Assembly (NCBI RefSeq): GCF_014640315.1 | Contig: NZ_BMGS01000006.1 | Coordinates: 124,001-188,000, forward strand | Direction of reading: 5' to 3' | Length of the DNA stretch: 64,000 nucleotides | Source of the DNA: Hymenobacter glacieicola | GTDB taxonomy: Bacteria; Bacteroidota; Bacteroidia; Cytophagales; Hymenobacteraceae | Part shown: positions 8,199-16,515 of the stretch, piece after piece | How the letters are laid out: each line of letters begins with the position of its first letter | Position numbering within the stretch: position 1 is the first letter of the stretch | Notes under the pieces: generated by a model | The model's input: only the letters and a program-made list of their open reading frames with translations | Databases searched by the model: none | What the model was told of the DNA's origin: nothing | Made by a program: the position numbers and the translations under genes

Positions 8199-9149
8199 TT
8201 ACGGATGGTTCTGCCGGACCACCGTTATGTTGTCGCGGCCGTCTTGCACCACCGTGCTGCTTTGCCCCGAAAGGCCCTGGTAGGTGCGGGCCTGATTGAG
8301 GTAGCCGCTCTGGGTTTGGCTGGCGAAGCTGCTCTGGCTGTCCTGGTCGATAAGGGCTTGGTTGCCGCCACTAGGAACACTTGTTCCCTGAGCCTGGTAG
8401 GCCCGGTTGTCGGAGCCGGTTTGTTCGATGGCGGCGGCGTTGGCCGTGCCGCCTTGCGCCTGCTCGGCGGTGTTGCGGTTACCGAGCTGCGTGCTGGTAG
8501 CTACCTGGTTGGCCCCAGACTGCACCTGCGACAAGCGGTTGTCGTTGCCGAGTTGAGTGCCCGCTGCATTCTGGCTGATGTCCCGCTGCGACTGGAAGGA
8601 CGTGTTGCGGTTGCCCACGGAAAGCAGGGTAGCCGTGGCCCCCGCACCAACCTGGTCCTGCTCGGCGCTGTTGTTGTTGCCGAGCTGGGTGATGGTAGCC
8701 TGCAGCACCCGGCCCAGCTGATTCTGTACGGACGTGTTGCGGTTGCCGACCTGCGTGGAGGCGGCCTCCACTGCCCCCACCTGGGTTTGCGTGGTCCGGT
8801 TGTCGTTGCCCGCCTGCGAGGCCGTGGCTTGCCCCCCGAAAAACGTGCCCCGACCCTCCTGCGACTGCACAATAGTATTGCGGTTGCCGAGCTGGGTAGC
8901 GGTGGCCTCTGCCCCCCGGTCGTTCTGCGTCTGCGTGATGCCGTTGCTGACCCCGGCCTGCGTGGCCGTTGCGTTATTCCCGTCACCGGCCTGACTGACC
9001 GCAAGTACGTTGCGGCTGCCCGTTTGCGTATCGGTGGCCATATTCCCGTCGCCGACCTGCTGCACGGTGGCGCGGTTATTTTGGGCATACGCCTGGCCGC
9101 TCAGCAAAAGCCCAAGCGCCCACGCCGCTATTGGTATCGTCTTCTTCAT
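8199..9149 (-). CDS. Curlin-repeat functional amyloid-like protein
   Basis: A 316-residue secreted protein. Signal peptide at residues 1-22 (MKKTIPIAAWALGLLLSGQA then YAQ). The rest is about 14 imperfect 20-23-residue units built on the curlin pattern QxGxxN...Q, for example QVGDGN, QLGNRN, QAGNDN, QVGNRN and QLGNNN, very rich in Q, N, T and A. E. coli CsgA has five such units, so this protein is roughly twice as long. Curlin repeats stack into amyloid fibres used in biofilm matrix. No csgE/F/G secretion genes or a csgD-type regulator lie nearby, so export would need genes elsewhere. The upstream 298-bp region is AT-rich and contains a palindrome (see separate entry). Confidence 0.88.
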   Translation of the reverse strand: MKKTIPIAAWALGLLLSGQAYAQNNRATVQQVGDGNMATDTQTGSRNVLAVSQAGDGNNATATQAGVSNGITQTQNDRGAEATATQLGNRNTIVQSQEGRGTFFGGQATASQAGNDNRTTQTQVGAVEAASTQVGNRNTSVQNQLGRVLQATITQLGNNNSAEQDQVGAGATATLLSVGNRNTSFQSQRDISQNAAGTQLGNDNRLSQVQSGANQVATSTQLGNRNTAEQAQGGTANAAAIEQTGSDNRAYQAQGTSVPSGGNQALIDQDSQSSFASQTQSGYLNQARTYQGLSGQSSTVVQDGRDNITVVRQNHP

Positions 9150-9447
9150 GAGGATGAGTATAAGAGGTGAGAAGTAAGTGTTGTAAGTAGTAAAATAATA
9201 TTAAATATTGAAATAGTTTAATAAACTAATTTTTCGTGGTGCTTCTGTGGCCACAATACCAAAGCATGCCAACAAAGCCGCATGATTATGGCCCGAAGGA
9301 AAATCAGGTTCGGGCGGATGAAGACGCTCAGCTAAAACCGGCACAGAATTAGCCTTAAGGGCTAGGGTACCGTAACCTTCGGGCCCTTGCGCCTCGTTGC
9401 AGGCCTATCCCGCCCTTTGGCAACATCACTAAGCTCTCTTCCTTCCC
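9150..9447. other. AT-rich divergent intergenic region with palindrome
   Basis: Region between the divergent curlin and M48 genes. Bases 9185-9235 are strikingly AT-rich and contain the 15-nt palindrome TAGTTTAATAAACTA at 9214-9228, a possible operator for the curlin gene. No gene or clear TAnnTTTG box was seen; CGTAACCTTCG near 9370 is a weak candidate for the M48 gene. Confidence 0.45.
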
Positions 9448-10899
9448 ATGCAACCCACTCTCACTACTGTTCTGCACGCCGGTGCCACGCTGGCCCTTTT
9501 GCTGCCGCTGAGCGGCTCTCGTCCGGCCCCAGTTGCCCCGGCTCCCCGCCCCGCCGTGCCCGTGCAGGGCGCCCAACCCGACCCCGCCGTGGTGGCCCAG
9601 TTTGGCCTGCTCAACGACACCAAGCTCCAGAGCTATATTGATAGCAAAGGCATGCAGATGGGGCAGATTTCCGACCGGCCCGCCGACGTGAAAGGCTTTA
9701 CCATCGTCGATTCGCCCATTATCAACGCCTTTGCTACCCCCGACGGCCACGTGTACTTCACGCGCGGCATCATGGCCCACTTCAACAACGAAGCCCAGTT
9801 CAGTGGGGTGCTCGGCCACGAAATCGGCCACATCACGGCCCGCCACGGCCAGAAGCAGCAAACCCGCTCCACCATTGCCAACGGGGCGCTCATTCTGGGT
9901 TCCATCCTCTCGAAGCGGGTAGCGTCCATTGCCCAGCCGGCCTCGCAGGTAGTGGGCCTGGGCCTGCTGAAGTACGGCCGCGACGATGAAAACGAGTCGG
10001 ATAAGCTGGGCGTGAAGTACTCCAGCAAAATCGGCTACGACCCGGCTTCCATGGCCGATTTCTTCCTGACCCTGCAGCGCACCGAGCAAAGCAGCGGCGC
10101 CGCCACCATTCCCACCTTCCTGTCGTCGCACCCCAACTCCGCCGACCGTTACACGAACGTAAAGAAGCTGGCCCAGCAGGCCGAGCAGCAGGCTGGCCGC
10201 CAGCTAGCCGTCAACCGCGACCAGTACCTGCGCATGATTGATGGCCTGCCCTACGGCGACAACCCCCGCGAAGGCTACGTAGAAAACAGCGTGTTCTATC
10301 ATCCTGATCTGAAGTTCCAGTTTCCGGTGCCCCAGGGCTGGAAGTCGCAGAACTCACCCAGCCAGTTCCAGATGGCCGAGCCCAGCGGCAAGGCCGTTAT
10401 TGTGCTGCTGCCAGCCGGGAGCGGTACTCTGGATGCCGCCGCCCAAAGCCTGGCCCAGCAACTGAAGCTGCAGAATGCCCAGGCCAGCCGCACTACCATC
10501 AACGGCTTTCCGGCCGCTGTTATACAGGGCGACCAGGTAGGGCAAGACCAGCAAACCGGCCAGCAGGGCATTACGGCCCGCACGCTCACCTACATCATCC
10601 AGGACGGCCAGAACTTGTACGCCTTCGTGGGCCTGACCTCGCCGGCGGCTTTTGAAACCTACGCCCCTCAGTTCCAGCGCACGGCCCAGGGCTACCGCCG
10701 CCTCACCGATGCCGCCAAACTCAACCGCCAGCCCGAGCGGGTACGCATCAAAACCGCCAAAGCCGGTCAGACGCTAGCCTCGGCCCTCGCCGCTAATGGC
10801 ATCCCAAGCAAGCGCTACGAGGAACTGGCCATCCTCAACGGCATGAAAACCACCGATAAAATGACGGCTGGCATGCTGTTTAAAGTGGTGGGGAATTAG
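9448..10899 (+). CDS. M48 family zinc metalloprotease with LysM-like tail
   Basis: A 483-residue exported protease of the M48 (BepA/Ste24-like) family. N-terminal signal sequence, then the catalytic domain with the zinc motif HEIGH (residues 124-128, followed by ITARHGQ) and a third ligand region ENESDKLG about 50 residues later. M48 periplasmic members degrade or help fold misassembled outer-membrane proteins; this substrate role is inferred. A middle domain (~275-420) is unassigned. The last ~50 residues (AKAGQTLASALAANGI to the end KMTAGMLFKVV) have the look of a LysM-like or peptidoglycan-binding module. The gene is monocistronic with a terminator 20 nt after its stop. Confidence 0.9.
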   Translation: MQPTLTTVLHAGATLALLLPLSGSRPAPVAPAPRPAVPVQGAQPDPAVVAQFGLLNDTKLQSYIDSKGMQMGQISDRPADVKGFTIVDSPIINAFATPDGHVYFTRGIMAHFNNEAQFSGVLGHEIGHITARHGQKQQTRSTIANGALILGSILSKRVASIAQPASQVVGLGLLKYGRDDENESDKLGVKYSSKIGYDPASMADFFLTLQRTEQSSGAATIPTFLSSHPNSADRYTNVKKLAQQAEQQAGRQLAVNRDQYLRMIDGLPYGDNPREGYVENSVFYHPDLKFQFPVPQGWKSQNSPSQFQMAEPSGKAVIVLLPAGSGTLDAAAQSLAQQLKLQNAQASRTTINGFPAAVIQGDQVGQDQQTGQQGITARTLTYIIQDGQNLYAFVGLTSPAAFETYAPQFQRTAQGYRRLTDAAKLNRQPERVRIKTAKAGQTLASALAANGIPSKRYEELAILNGMKTTDKMTAGMLFKVVGN

Positions 10900-10918
10900 A
10901 AGAAAATAACCGATTAAA

Positions 10919-10957
10919 AAAAGGGAGAGACACTTTAGCAGGTGTCTCTCCCTTTTT
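10919..10957 (+). terminator. Rho-independent terminator after M48 gene
   Basis: GGGAGAGACAC (10923-10933) pairs with GTGTCTCTCCC (10942-10952), followed by TTTTT and preceded by an A run. Confidence 0.9.
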
Positions 10958-10965
10958 CTTGATAA

Positions 10966-11074
10966 GAAGAATGTCATGCCGAAGCGCAGCCGAAGCATCT
11001 CGCGTGCTGACGTTGGGGTAGTAGTTCAACATCAGCACGCAAGATGCTTTGGCTGCGCTTCGGCATGACGTTCT
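10966..11074. repeat. Long palindromic repeat, family B, copy 1
   Basis: About 109 nt forming one near-perfect inverted repeat. The outer arms contain GTCATGCCGAAGCGCAGCC and its complement, then GAAGCATCTCGCGTGCTGA and its complement; the centre is GGGGTAGTAG. The same centre and arm order recur at 34461-34575, and an arm fragment recurs at 54955-55003. Non-coding, and likely a REP/BIME-like or MITE element. Confidence 0.85.
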
Positions 11075-11201
11075 GTTGGCTGTTCAGGTCCCTTTTCTTC
11101 TAACGGCAGAAGGCATCATGTCCAATTGCTTGCTTTCAACTATAGGAATGATACCTGCAGTGGCTTCTGCATCTGCATAAGGACTATATCTGGATATAAA
11201 T
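11075..11201. other. Intergenic stretch without recognised feature
   Basis: Together with the flanking hairpins this completes the 369-bp gap between the M48 and PhnA-like genes. I see no gene, promoter box or repeat in it. Confidence 0.5.
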
Positions 11202-11240
11202 ACAAAAGCGCCCCGGCCGAACCATTCGACCGGGGCGCTT
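11202..11240 (-). terminator. Terminator after PhnA-like gene
   Basis: AAGCGCCCCGG (11206-11216) pairs with CCGGGGCGCTT (11230-11240). Read on the minus strand, the stem is followed by TTTTG, 29 nt beyond the stop codon of the 11269-11478 gene. Confidence 0.85.
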
Positions 11241-11268
11241 AAGGTACTGTGCGGCTGCAGATGCGGCG

Positions 11269-11478
11269 CTAGGCTTTCTTCACGAATTCGGTTTTGATAA
11301 CCAGCATGCTACCCCCGGCTTTGCCTTCAACTTCGGCGGGGGTGCTCGTGAGGCGAATGTTCTTGACCACGGTGCCGCGCTTCAGGGCCTGGGCCATGCC
11401 TTTCACCTTCAGGTCCTTGGTAATGGTAACCGAGTCGCCGTCGTTGAGCAGATTGCCGTTGCTGTCTTTAACTTCCAT
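11269..11478 (-). CDS. PhnA/YjdM C-terminal domain protein
   Basis: A 69-residue protein matching the C-terminal domain of PhnA/Yjd[25 protein letters not shown] and [12 protein letters not shown] are family hallmarks. Full-length YjdM (about 110 residues) has an N-terminal zinc ribbon that is absent here; such short versions are common in Bacteroidota. Despite the family name (alkylphosphonate uptake operon protein), the biochemical role is not established. It is monocistronic, with a terminator downstream and a dispersed AATCCGT-type repeat immediately upstream. Confidence 0.85.
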   Translation of the reverse strand: MEVKDSNGNLLNDGDSVTITKDLKVKGMAQALKRGTVVKNIRLTSTPAEVEGKAGGSMLVIKTEFVKKA

Positions 11479-11490
11479 GAGTAGGGTAGG

Positions 11491-11530
11491 AAATCCGTGA
11501 AATCCGACGAATCCGTCTAAATCCGTGATT
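11491..11530. repeat. AATCCGT-type repeat, family D, copy at ychF stop
   Basis: Tandem-like units AAATCCGTGA, AATCCGACG, AATCCGTCT, AAATCCGTGATT. Read on the minus strand it follows the ychF TAA stop directly. Related copies are at 30326-30353 and 30545-30590. Confidence 0.75.
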
Positions 11531-12626
11531 AAACGTTGAAGCGGAAGTGCATGATGTCGCCGTCCTGCACCACGTAGTCTTTGCCTTCCACGGCCATCTT
11601 GCCGGCTTCCTTGATTTTTACTTCGGTCTTGTACTCTTGGTAGTCAGCCAGCTTGATAACCTCGGCCCGGATAAAGCCCTTCTCGAAGTCAGAGTGGATA
11701 ACACCGGCGGCCTGGGGAGCTTTGTCGCCCTTGTGGATAGTCCAGGCGCGTACCTCCTGCACGCCAGCGGTGAAGTAGGTAATCAGGTTCAGCAGGGAGT
11801 AGGAAGCCCGGATCAGGCGGTTCAGGCCCGACTCGGTCAGACCGTACTCAGCCAAGAACATCTCCTTTTCCTCGGGGTCCTCCATCTCGGCAATCTGCGA
11901 CTCAATAGCAGCTGACACCAGCACTACTTCGGCGCCTTCCTGGGCTACGTGGGCCTGCAACGCGGCCGTGTGGGCGTTGCCGCCCTGAATGCTGGCCTCA
12001 TCCACGTTGGCCACGTAGATAACCGGCTTAATGGTGAGCAACTGCAAATCGGCTACGGCTTCCAGCTCCTCGGGGGTAGCCTGCACGGCCCGGGCGTTCT
12101 GGCCGGCTTCGAGGGCTTCCTTGAAACGCTGCAGGGCCACTACCTCTTTCTTGGCCACGGCATCCCCGCTTTTAGCCGAGCGCTCGGCCTTCGCCAGCTT
12201 CTTATCAATGCTTTCCAGGTCCTTGATCTGCAGCTCGGTGTCGATAACGTCCTTGTCGAACACGGGGTCAACGCCGCCGGCTACGTGCACGATGTTGGGG
12301 TCATCGAAGCAGCGGATTACGTGAATAATGGCGTCTACCTCCCGGATGTTGGCCAGGAACTTGTTGCCCAGACCTTCGCCCTTGGAAGCACCTTTCACCA
12401 GGCCCGCAATGTCCACGAACTCAATGATGGTAGGCAGTACGCGCTTGGGGTTTACCAGCTGCTCCAAAATCTGGAGGCGCTCATCGGGCACGGTAATCAC
12501 GCCCACGTTCGGCTCGATGGTGCAGAAGGGGTAGTTGGCCGACTCGGCCTTGGCGTTAGAAAGAGCGTTGAACAGCGTGGATTTGCCCACGTTCGGCAGG
12601 CCGACGATACCGCAGCGGAGACCCAT
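11529..12626 (-). CDS. ychF: Redox-regulated ATPase YchF (Obg-like GTPase fold)
   Basis: A 365-residue universal P-loop ATPase of the TRAFAC Obg family (OLA1/YchF), which binds ribosomes and is linked to stress responses. P-loop GLPNVGKST lies at residues 8-16 and the G3-like motif [20 protein letters not shown] near residue 70. NVDE stands at the NKxD position, typical of YchF, which prefers ATP. The C-terminal TGS domain ends with [17 protein letters not shown] chose the ATG at 12626 because the protein begins MGLRCGIVG, as in the family, and because a TACCTTTG -7 box lies at 12688-12695; the longer open frame up to 12764 runs past that promoter. Confidence 0.96.
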   Translation of the reverse strand: MGLRCGIVGLPNVGKSTLFNALSNAKAESANYPFCTIEPNVGVITVPDERLQILEQLVNPKRVLPTIIEFVDIAGLVKGASKGEGLGNKFLANIREVDAIIHVIRCFDDPNIVHVAGGVDPVFDKDVIDTELQIKDLESIDKKLAKAERSAKSGDAVAKKEVVALQRFKEALEAGQNARAVQATPEELEAVADLQLLTIKPVIYVANVDEASIQGGNAHTAALQAHVAQEGAEVVLVSAAIESQIAEMEDPEEKEMFLAEYGLTESGLNRLIRASYSLLNLITYFTAGVQEVRAWTIHKGDKAPQAAGVIHSDFEKGFIRAEVIKLADYQEYKTEVKIKEAGKMAVEGKDYVVQDGDIMHFRFNV

Positions 12627-12687
12627 ATGACGGTGAAATAGTGAGTTAGTGAGATGGTGAGTTGGGCCCAAGGCGCAATTCGTGGCG

Positions 12688-12695
12688 CAAAGGTA
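12688..12695 (-). promoter_or_regulatory. -7 promoter box of ychF
   Basis: TACCTTTG on the minus strand exactly fits TAnnTTTG and lies about 60 nt upstream of the ychF ATG. Confidence 0.65.
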
Positions 12696-12804
12696 CGGGG
12701 CTTTTCCAAGGAAAGCACGGCCAGTGAGCCCACCGCGCCCCGAACTCTTGGCCCGGCCCTGCAAAGCCGGCCAGTACCTACCCTTCAGCGGGCCTTAAAG
12801 CCAA

Positions 12805-12839
12805 CACGGCGCGCCTGAACCGAAGCCAGGCGCGCCGTG
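12805..12839 (-). terminator. GC-rich hairpin after DUF3276 gene
   Basis: Perfect 13-bp stem CACGGCGCGCCTG / CAGGCGCGCCGTG with a 9-nt loop, about 65 nt downstream of the DUF3276 stop. There is no T run on either side, so factor-independent termination is uncertain. Confidence 0.5.
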
Positions 12840-12901
12840 CGGTGGGAAGCAGAAAAAATTCAAGTAGTAATGAGTGTTTCGCTAGGCTTCCGGGGTAAGG
12901 G

Positions 12902-13255
12902 TTAGTAGGTCTCGTCGGTGGCGCGGGCCGTGTAGCCACCTTCGCGGCCCTCGTTGTCGTAGGCGGGGCGGGGGCGGTCCAGCTCAGCTACTTCCTCCGG
13001 GGTCAGCAGCTCCTCGCGCACGTAGTCCACGGCGTCCTGCAGGGCATCCACAAACTTGAGAAAGTCCTCCTTGTACAGGAAGATTTTGTGCTTTTCGTAA
13101 GAGAACGTATCGTCGTCGCGCAGGCGACGCTTGCTCTCCGTAATGGTCAGATAATAGTCCTGGCCGCGGGTGGCTTTCACGTCGAAAAAGTACGTGCGCT
13201 TACCAGCTTTAATGCGTTGGGAGTAAATTTCTTCCTGGTCGTGACGGTCTTCCAC
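12902..13255 (-). CDS. DUF3276 / PUR-alpha-like nucleic-acid-binding protein
   Basis: A 117-residue protein of family DUF3276, structurally related to eukaryotic PUR-alpha single-stranded DNA/RNA-binding domains and found mainly in Bacteroidota. The PUR-like core is at residues ~8-80 (IYSQRIKAGKRTYFFDVKA, YYLTITESKRR, HKIFLYKEDFLKFVDAL). The C-terminal tail is acidic and probably disordered. The start is GTG (13255-13253), supported by a GGAAGGAAC ribosome-binding-like sequence just upstream; an ATG is not available in this position. It is a single gene with a GC-rich hairpin downstream. The cellular target is unknown; RNA or nucleoid binding is inferred from the fold. Confidence 0.85.
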   Translation of the reverse strand: MEDRHDQEEIYSQRIKAGKRTYFFDVKATRGQDYYLTITESKRRLRDDDTFSYEKHKIFLYKEDFLKFVDALQDAVDYVREELLTPEEVAELDRPRPAYDNEGREGGYTARATDETY

Positions 13256-13702
13256 AGTTCCTTCCGGTAAAGTTTTGTTATTCCAAGATTATTGAAGTTC
13301 AGCGCAAAATACGTGCTTTCAACTAGATATAAAAATTTGAAGTCCGGCTTTTTCATTTTCCGGGCCGGTAGGCCTAAAAATCTTGCCTCAGGTAAAAATC
13401 AGTGCTTATAAGGGCCTTAGGCCCTGCTTTCGGATGGCTGGTATAAAAGCAAGATAAATATTTAATCAACGCTATATAAAACGTAGCGTCCTTCTTAAGA
13501 AACGAGCAGATGTACGAGCCAGAAAAACGCCCACACCTCTGGCTTTGTACGTGGTTTGCTACCTTAGAAAGCAAGGCCAGCGTAGCTGACCCGGCCGAAC
13601 TGTCAGGGGCTAGCGGCTGTTGCCGCTGCGGGCGTCCGTGTCGACGGGTTTCCTTGTACCTTGGTGCGGGGTTCCGGCCCCGAAAATTACCTTCTGACTA
13701 CT
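13256..13702. other. 447-bp AT-rich intergenic region
   Basis: Between the divergent DUF3276 and DUF58 genes. Bases 13280-13500 are AT-rich compared with the rest of the window. Small hairpins are seen (GGGCCTTAGGCCC near 13412, GCGGCTGTTGCCGC near 13613). TACCTTGG near 13656 is a candidate -7 box for the DUF58 gene. Short open frames here have no family features and I do not call a gene. Confidence 0.5.
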
Positions 13703-14623
13703 ATGCCGCAACCCCTCGATTTAGCCGCTGTCCGCTCGTTTGAAAACCTGGAGTTTCTGGCTCGCCAGCTGGTGGAAGGCTTTATTACCGGCCTGCACCT
13801 GTCGCCCTACCACGGGTTTTCGGTGGAGTTTTCGGAGCACAGCCTCTACAATCCCGGGGAAAGCACCCGCCACCTCGACTGGAAAGTGTTTGCCCGCACC
13901 GATAAGCTGTTTGTGAAGCGCTACGAGGAGGAAACCAACCTGCGCTGCCACCTGCTGCTCGATGTAAGCCCGAGCATGTACTACCCGGCGCCCACGCACG
14001 ATAAGTTGCGGTTTTCGGTGCTATGTGCGGCGGCTATTACCACGCTGCTGCAAAAGCAGCGCGACGCCGTGGGCCTCGTTACCTTCGCCGACCAGGTAGA
14101 GCTGCAAACGCCCGTACGCTCCACCAGCACCCACCGCCACACCCTGCTGCTGACTCTGCAACAGCTGCTAGAGCGCCCCGCTACCCCCGGCCGCGCCCGC
14201 ACCGATGTGTCGGGCGTCATTCACACCATTGCCCAGCAAATCCCGAAACGCTCCTTGGTGGTGCTGTTTTCCGATATGCTGGGCCGGGCCCCGGAGGAGC
14301 AGACCGAGACGCTGGCTGCCCTGCAGCACCTGCGCCACCAGCACCACGAGGTGCTGCTCTTCCACGTCATGGACCGCGCCACCGAAGCCGATTTCAACTT
14401 TCAGGACCGGCCCTACCTGTTCGAGGACCTGGAAACCGGGCAAACCGTGAAGCTGCAGCCCAGCCAGATTCGGGAGCAGTACCAGACCACCATGCGCCAG
14501 TACGAGCACGAGCTGGCGTTGCGCTGCGGGCAGTACAAGATTGATTTCGTGCCGGTTGACATCCGGGAGCCGTTTGACAAGGTGCTGTACGCCTACCTGG
14601 TGAAGCGCGGCAAAGTGCGGTAA
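13703..14623 (+). CDS. DUF58 domain protein (VWA-like)
   Basis: A 306-residue cytoplasmic protein of the DUF58 family, which is usually found with MoxR-type AAA ATPases and VWA proteins. Hallmarks: GFSVEFSEHSLYNPGESTRHLDWKV-type block (GESTRHLDWKV at residues ~50-60), RYEEETNLRC, and a VWA-like MIDAS segment LLLDVSPSMYY near residue 88. The ATG at 13703 is preferred over a GTG at 13661, because homologues start close to the SFENLEFLARQLVEG helix. A second DUF58 gene lies at 32656-33555. No MoxR gene is adjacent. A small zinc-ribbon gene follows after 9 nt, probably in the same transcript. Confidence 0.88.
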   Translation: MPQPLDLAAVRSFENLEFLARQLVEGFITGLHLSPYHGFSVEFSEHSLYNPGESTRHLDWKVFARTDKLFVKRYEEETNLRCHLLLDVSPSMYYPAPTHDKLRFSVLCAAAITTLLQKQRDAVGLVTFADQVELQTPVRSTSTHRHTLLLTLQQLLERPATPGRARTDVSGVIHTIAQQIPKRSLVVLFSDMLGRAPEEQTETLAALQHLRHQHHEVLLFHVMDRATEADFNFQDRPYLFEDLETGQTVKLQPSQIREQYQTTMRQYEHELALRCGQYKIDFVPVDIREPFDKVLYAYLVKRGKVR

Positions 14624-14632
14624 GCAGGTAGT

Positions 14633-14896
14633 ATGCCGATGGAACCGTGGTATTGCCGGGTGTGCGGCCTTGATTACGATGAGTCGCCCTGGGGCCCGGA
14701 TGGGCACTCGCCCGATTACACTATCTGCGCGTGTTGCGGCGCGGAGTTTGGCTACCAGGATTACACCCCTGATTCTGCTCGGGAATACCGCGCCCAGTGG
14801 CTGGCCGCCGGCGCGGCCTGGTTTTACCCCAACATGAAGCCGCCTAACTGGCACCTGAACGCGCAGCTACAGCAGGTGCCGGCCTTTTACCGGTAG
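14633..14896 (+). CDS. Small double-CxxC zinc-ribbon-like protein
   Basis: An 87-residue protein with CRVCG (residues ~8-12) and CACCG (~33-37), together a likely four-cysteine zinc site, followed by AEFGYQDYT and a Trp-rich C-terminal half. Similar small proteins with a CCGxEFGYxD motif occur widely in bacteria without known function. It starts 9 nt after the DUF58 stop, so co-expression is likely. A second ATG two codons downstream is a possible alternative start. Confidence 0.7.
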   Translation: MPMEPWYCRVCGLDYDESPWGPDGHSPDYTICACCGAEFGYQDYTPDSAREYRAQWLAAGAAWFYPNMKPPNWHLNAQLQQVPAFYR

Positions 14897-14905
14897 GCTT
14901 CTGCG

Positions 14906-14913
14906 TACTTTTG
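14906..14913 (+). promoter_or_regulatory. -7 promoter box, predicted leaderless transcript
   Basis: TACTTTTG fits TAnnTTTG exactly and ends 4 nt before the ATG at 14918, so transcription should begin at or next to the start codon. Confidence 0.65.
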
Positions 14914-14917
14914 CTCC

Positions 14918-15127
14918 ATGGATTTCCTCAACCTGCTGTTTTTTGCCCTGCCTGTCTGCCTGTTGTCAGCGGTGATGACCGTGTACATCGCGCACATGTA
15001 TGGCCGGCGGTTCTGGCCCTGGCTGCTGTTTGGGCTGCTGGTGCCCTTCGTTTCCACTTTCATAGCCATTGGGCTAGGAATTTGGGATGCCCGCCGCAAC
15101 GAGCGAAACGGCAAAACGGAGGACTAG
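14918..15127 (+). CDS. Small two-helix membrane protein
   Basis: A 69-residue protein with two hydrophobic helices (about residues 4-26 and 33-54, the second with PWLLFGLLVPFVSTFIAIGL) and a basic, charged C-terminal tail. No family recognised. It has its own exact TAnnTTTG promoter box 4 nt upstream of the ATG, which supports its being a real gene with a leaderless mRNA. It converges with the glycosylase gene, leaving only 3 nt between their stops. Confidence 0.65.
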   Translation: MDFLNLLFFALPVCLLSAVMTVYIAHMYGRRFWPWLLFGLLVPFVSTFIAIGLGIWDARRNERNGKTED

Positions 15128-15130
15128 CCG

Positions 15131-15769
15131 CTACCCCGGCTCATTATCCAACGACTGCCACAAGTATTTGCTGGCCAGGGTCCGGTAGGGGCGCCAGGGT
15201 TCGGCCAGCTCCGTCATTCGTTTGAGCAGGGCCCGGCCGGTTTCCGCTAGGCCGTAGTGGCGACGCATGGCGTTCTGAATGCCCAAATCACCCTCGGGAA
15301 ATACGTCGGGCTGGTCCAGGGCAAACATCTGTAGCATCTGGGCGGTCCAGCGGCCTACCCCTTTAATCTGGGTAAGGTGGCGGGTGAATTCGTCCGCCGC
15401 CAACTGGCTCAGGTGGGCGTGGTCGAGTTGGCCTTGCTGGGCAAAACTGGCAATAGCACGCAGGTAACCCGCTTTTTGGCGCGAGATGCCCGCCGCACGC
15501 AAGTCCTCATCGGTGAGCAGAAGCAGGGCCGCCGGCTCGGGGTAGCCATCGGGCGGAAACAGGGCCTGCACTTTACGCCAGATGGCGGCGGCCGCTTTCG
15601 TGGAAATCTGCTGGCTGACGATGGCCCGCAGCAAAGCCAGGTACAAATCTTCGTGGGCGGAAGCGGCAATGGGGCGTCCCTGCCGGATGAGAGCAGCCAG
15701 CACGGGGTCGGCCTGGGTTAGATGGAGCAGGGCAGGGTCAGGGAGAAGGGGAGAGGCGCTGGCAGACAT
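15131..15769 (-). CDS. AlkA-type DNA-3-methyladenine glycosylase
   Basis: A 212-residue helix-hairpin-helix GPD-superfamily glycosylase that removes alkylated bases (3-methyladenine type) at the start of base excision repair. Features: IVSQQISTKAAAAIW (residues ~50-64), the hairpin LTQIKGVGRWTAQML (~133-147) and the catalytic aspartate in FPEGDLGIQNAM (~156-167). There are no iron-sulphur cysteines, which separates it from EndoIII/MutY. It lacks the N-terminal AlkA domain of E. coli, as usual for this short subfamily. It ends 3 nt from the convergent membrane-protein gene. Confidence 0.92.
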   Translation of the reverse strand: MSASASPLLPDPALLHLTQADPVLAALIRQGRPIAASAHEDLYLALLRAIVSQQISTKAAAAIWRKVQALFPPDGYPEPAALLLLTDEDLRAAGISRQKAGYLRAIASFAQQGQLDHAHLSQLAADEFTRHLTQIKGVGRWTAQMLQMFALDQPDVFPEGDLGIQNAMRRHYGLAETGRALLKRMTELAEPWRPYRTLASKYLWQSLDNEPG

Positions 15770-15793
15770 GGGTAAGAAGCGGCAGGAGTGGGG

Positions 15794-16459
15794 TTAGGCC
15801 AGAACAATATCCAGCAGAGAAGTCGGAATCAGCACTTCGCCCAGCACTTCCCCGCTGAAGGATACGCGCAGGCCGCTGAGGTTATGGCCAAAACAAGCTC
15901 CTGTATCATTGTTCAGCACGTTGGCGGCCGCATCAAACGTGGGGACGCCCGCCGGGGTAGGCGTGTGGCCTACTATTTGGCGGCGGCCCATGTTGCGCAG
16001 AGGCCCGCGTCGCCAGAGCACCCCATCCATATCTTCGGGGTCCAGGGGCGTGGGCGTATCGGCAAAACCAGCGTGGCTGATGAGCAGGTGGTCGTTTTCC
16101 CAGGTGAAGGGCCGCTGCTGCAGCCAAGCCAGGTGCTGGTGCAGCAGTTCGCGCCGGCCCTGGTACTGCTGCACCGTTGCGCGCCCGCCCCAGCCCAGCC
16201 AGGCTGGGTTGGGGCCGTCGGGTCCGAAGTGCTTTAGCATTTCGTACTCGTGGTTGCCCAGCAGAAACACCGTGCGGCCCGGGTGCCGGGCTTCCAGCTC
16301 AATGGCCAGCTGCACGCATTCCGGCCCGAAGCGGCCCCGATCCACCAGGTCGCCGGTTTGTACCAGCAGCTCTTCCGCTGGCCGCCAGCGCCCTAGCAAT
16401 TCCCGAAACGTATGGTAGCAGCCGTGTACGTCGCCAATTACGAAAAGGGAAGGGTTCAT
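15794..16459 (-). CDS. PPP-type metallophosphatase (PrpA/ApaH-like)
   Basis: A 221-residue calcineurin-like phosphoesterase with the PPP signatures GDVHG (residues 8-12), GDLVDRG (36-42) and GNHEYE (~68-73), plus GHTPT and a final NNDTGA-type segment. Members dephosphorylate Ser/Thr phosphoproteins or act on dinucleoside polyphosphates; the substrate cannot be decided here. It is 24 nt upstream of the AlkA gene's region on the same strand and may be co-transcribed with it. A TATCTTTC -7-like box is at 16489-16496, about 30 nt upstream of the ATG. Confidence 0.9.
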   Translation of the reverse strand: MNPSLFVIGDVHGCYHTFRELLGRWRPAEELLVQTGDLVDRGRFGPECVQLAIELEARHPGRTVFLLGNHEYEMLKHFGPDGPNPAWLGWGGRATVQQYQGRRELLHQHLAWLQQRPFTWENDHLLISHAGFADTPTPLDPEDMDGVLWRRGPLRNMGRRQIVGHTPTPAGVPTFDAAANVLNNDTGACFGHNLSGLRVSFSGEVLGEVLIPTSLLDIVLA

Positions 16460-16515
16460 GGAGAAGAGATAAGTCGGAAGCGGGAGCCGAAAGATACGGG
16501 GCTGCCACCGCTAAT

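Noticed and set aside
8199..9149. Possible CRISPR array or tandem DNA repeat
   Set aside because: The repetition is at protein level (curlin units of varying DNA sequence and spacing); there are no constant repeats and unique spacers.
11949..12641. Plus-strand frame of 230 codons across ychF
   Set aside because: Fully antisense to the universal YchF gene, with no recognisable sequence.
12627..12764. Longer N-terminus for YchF
   Set aside because: The extra 46 codons are not family-like and would cross the TACCTTTG promoter box.
13510..13743. 77-codon frame in the AT-rich gap
   Set aside because: No family features, no promoter or ribosome-binding signal, and it runs into the DUF58 gene in another frame.
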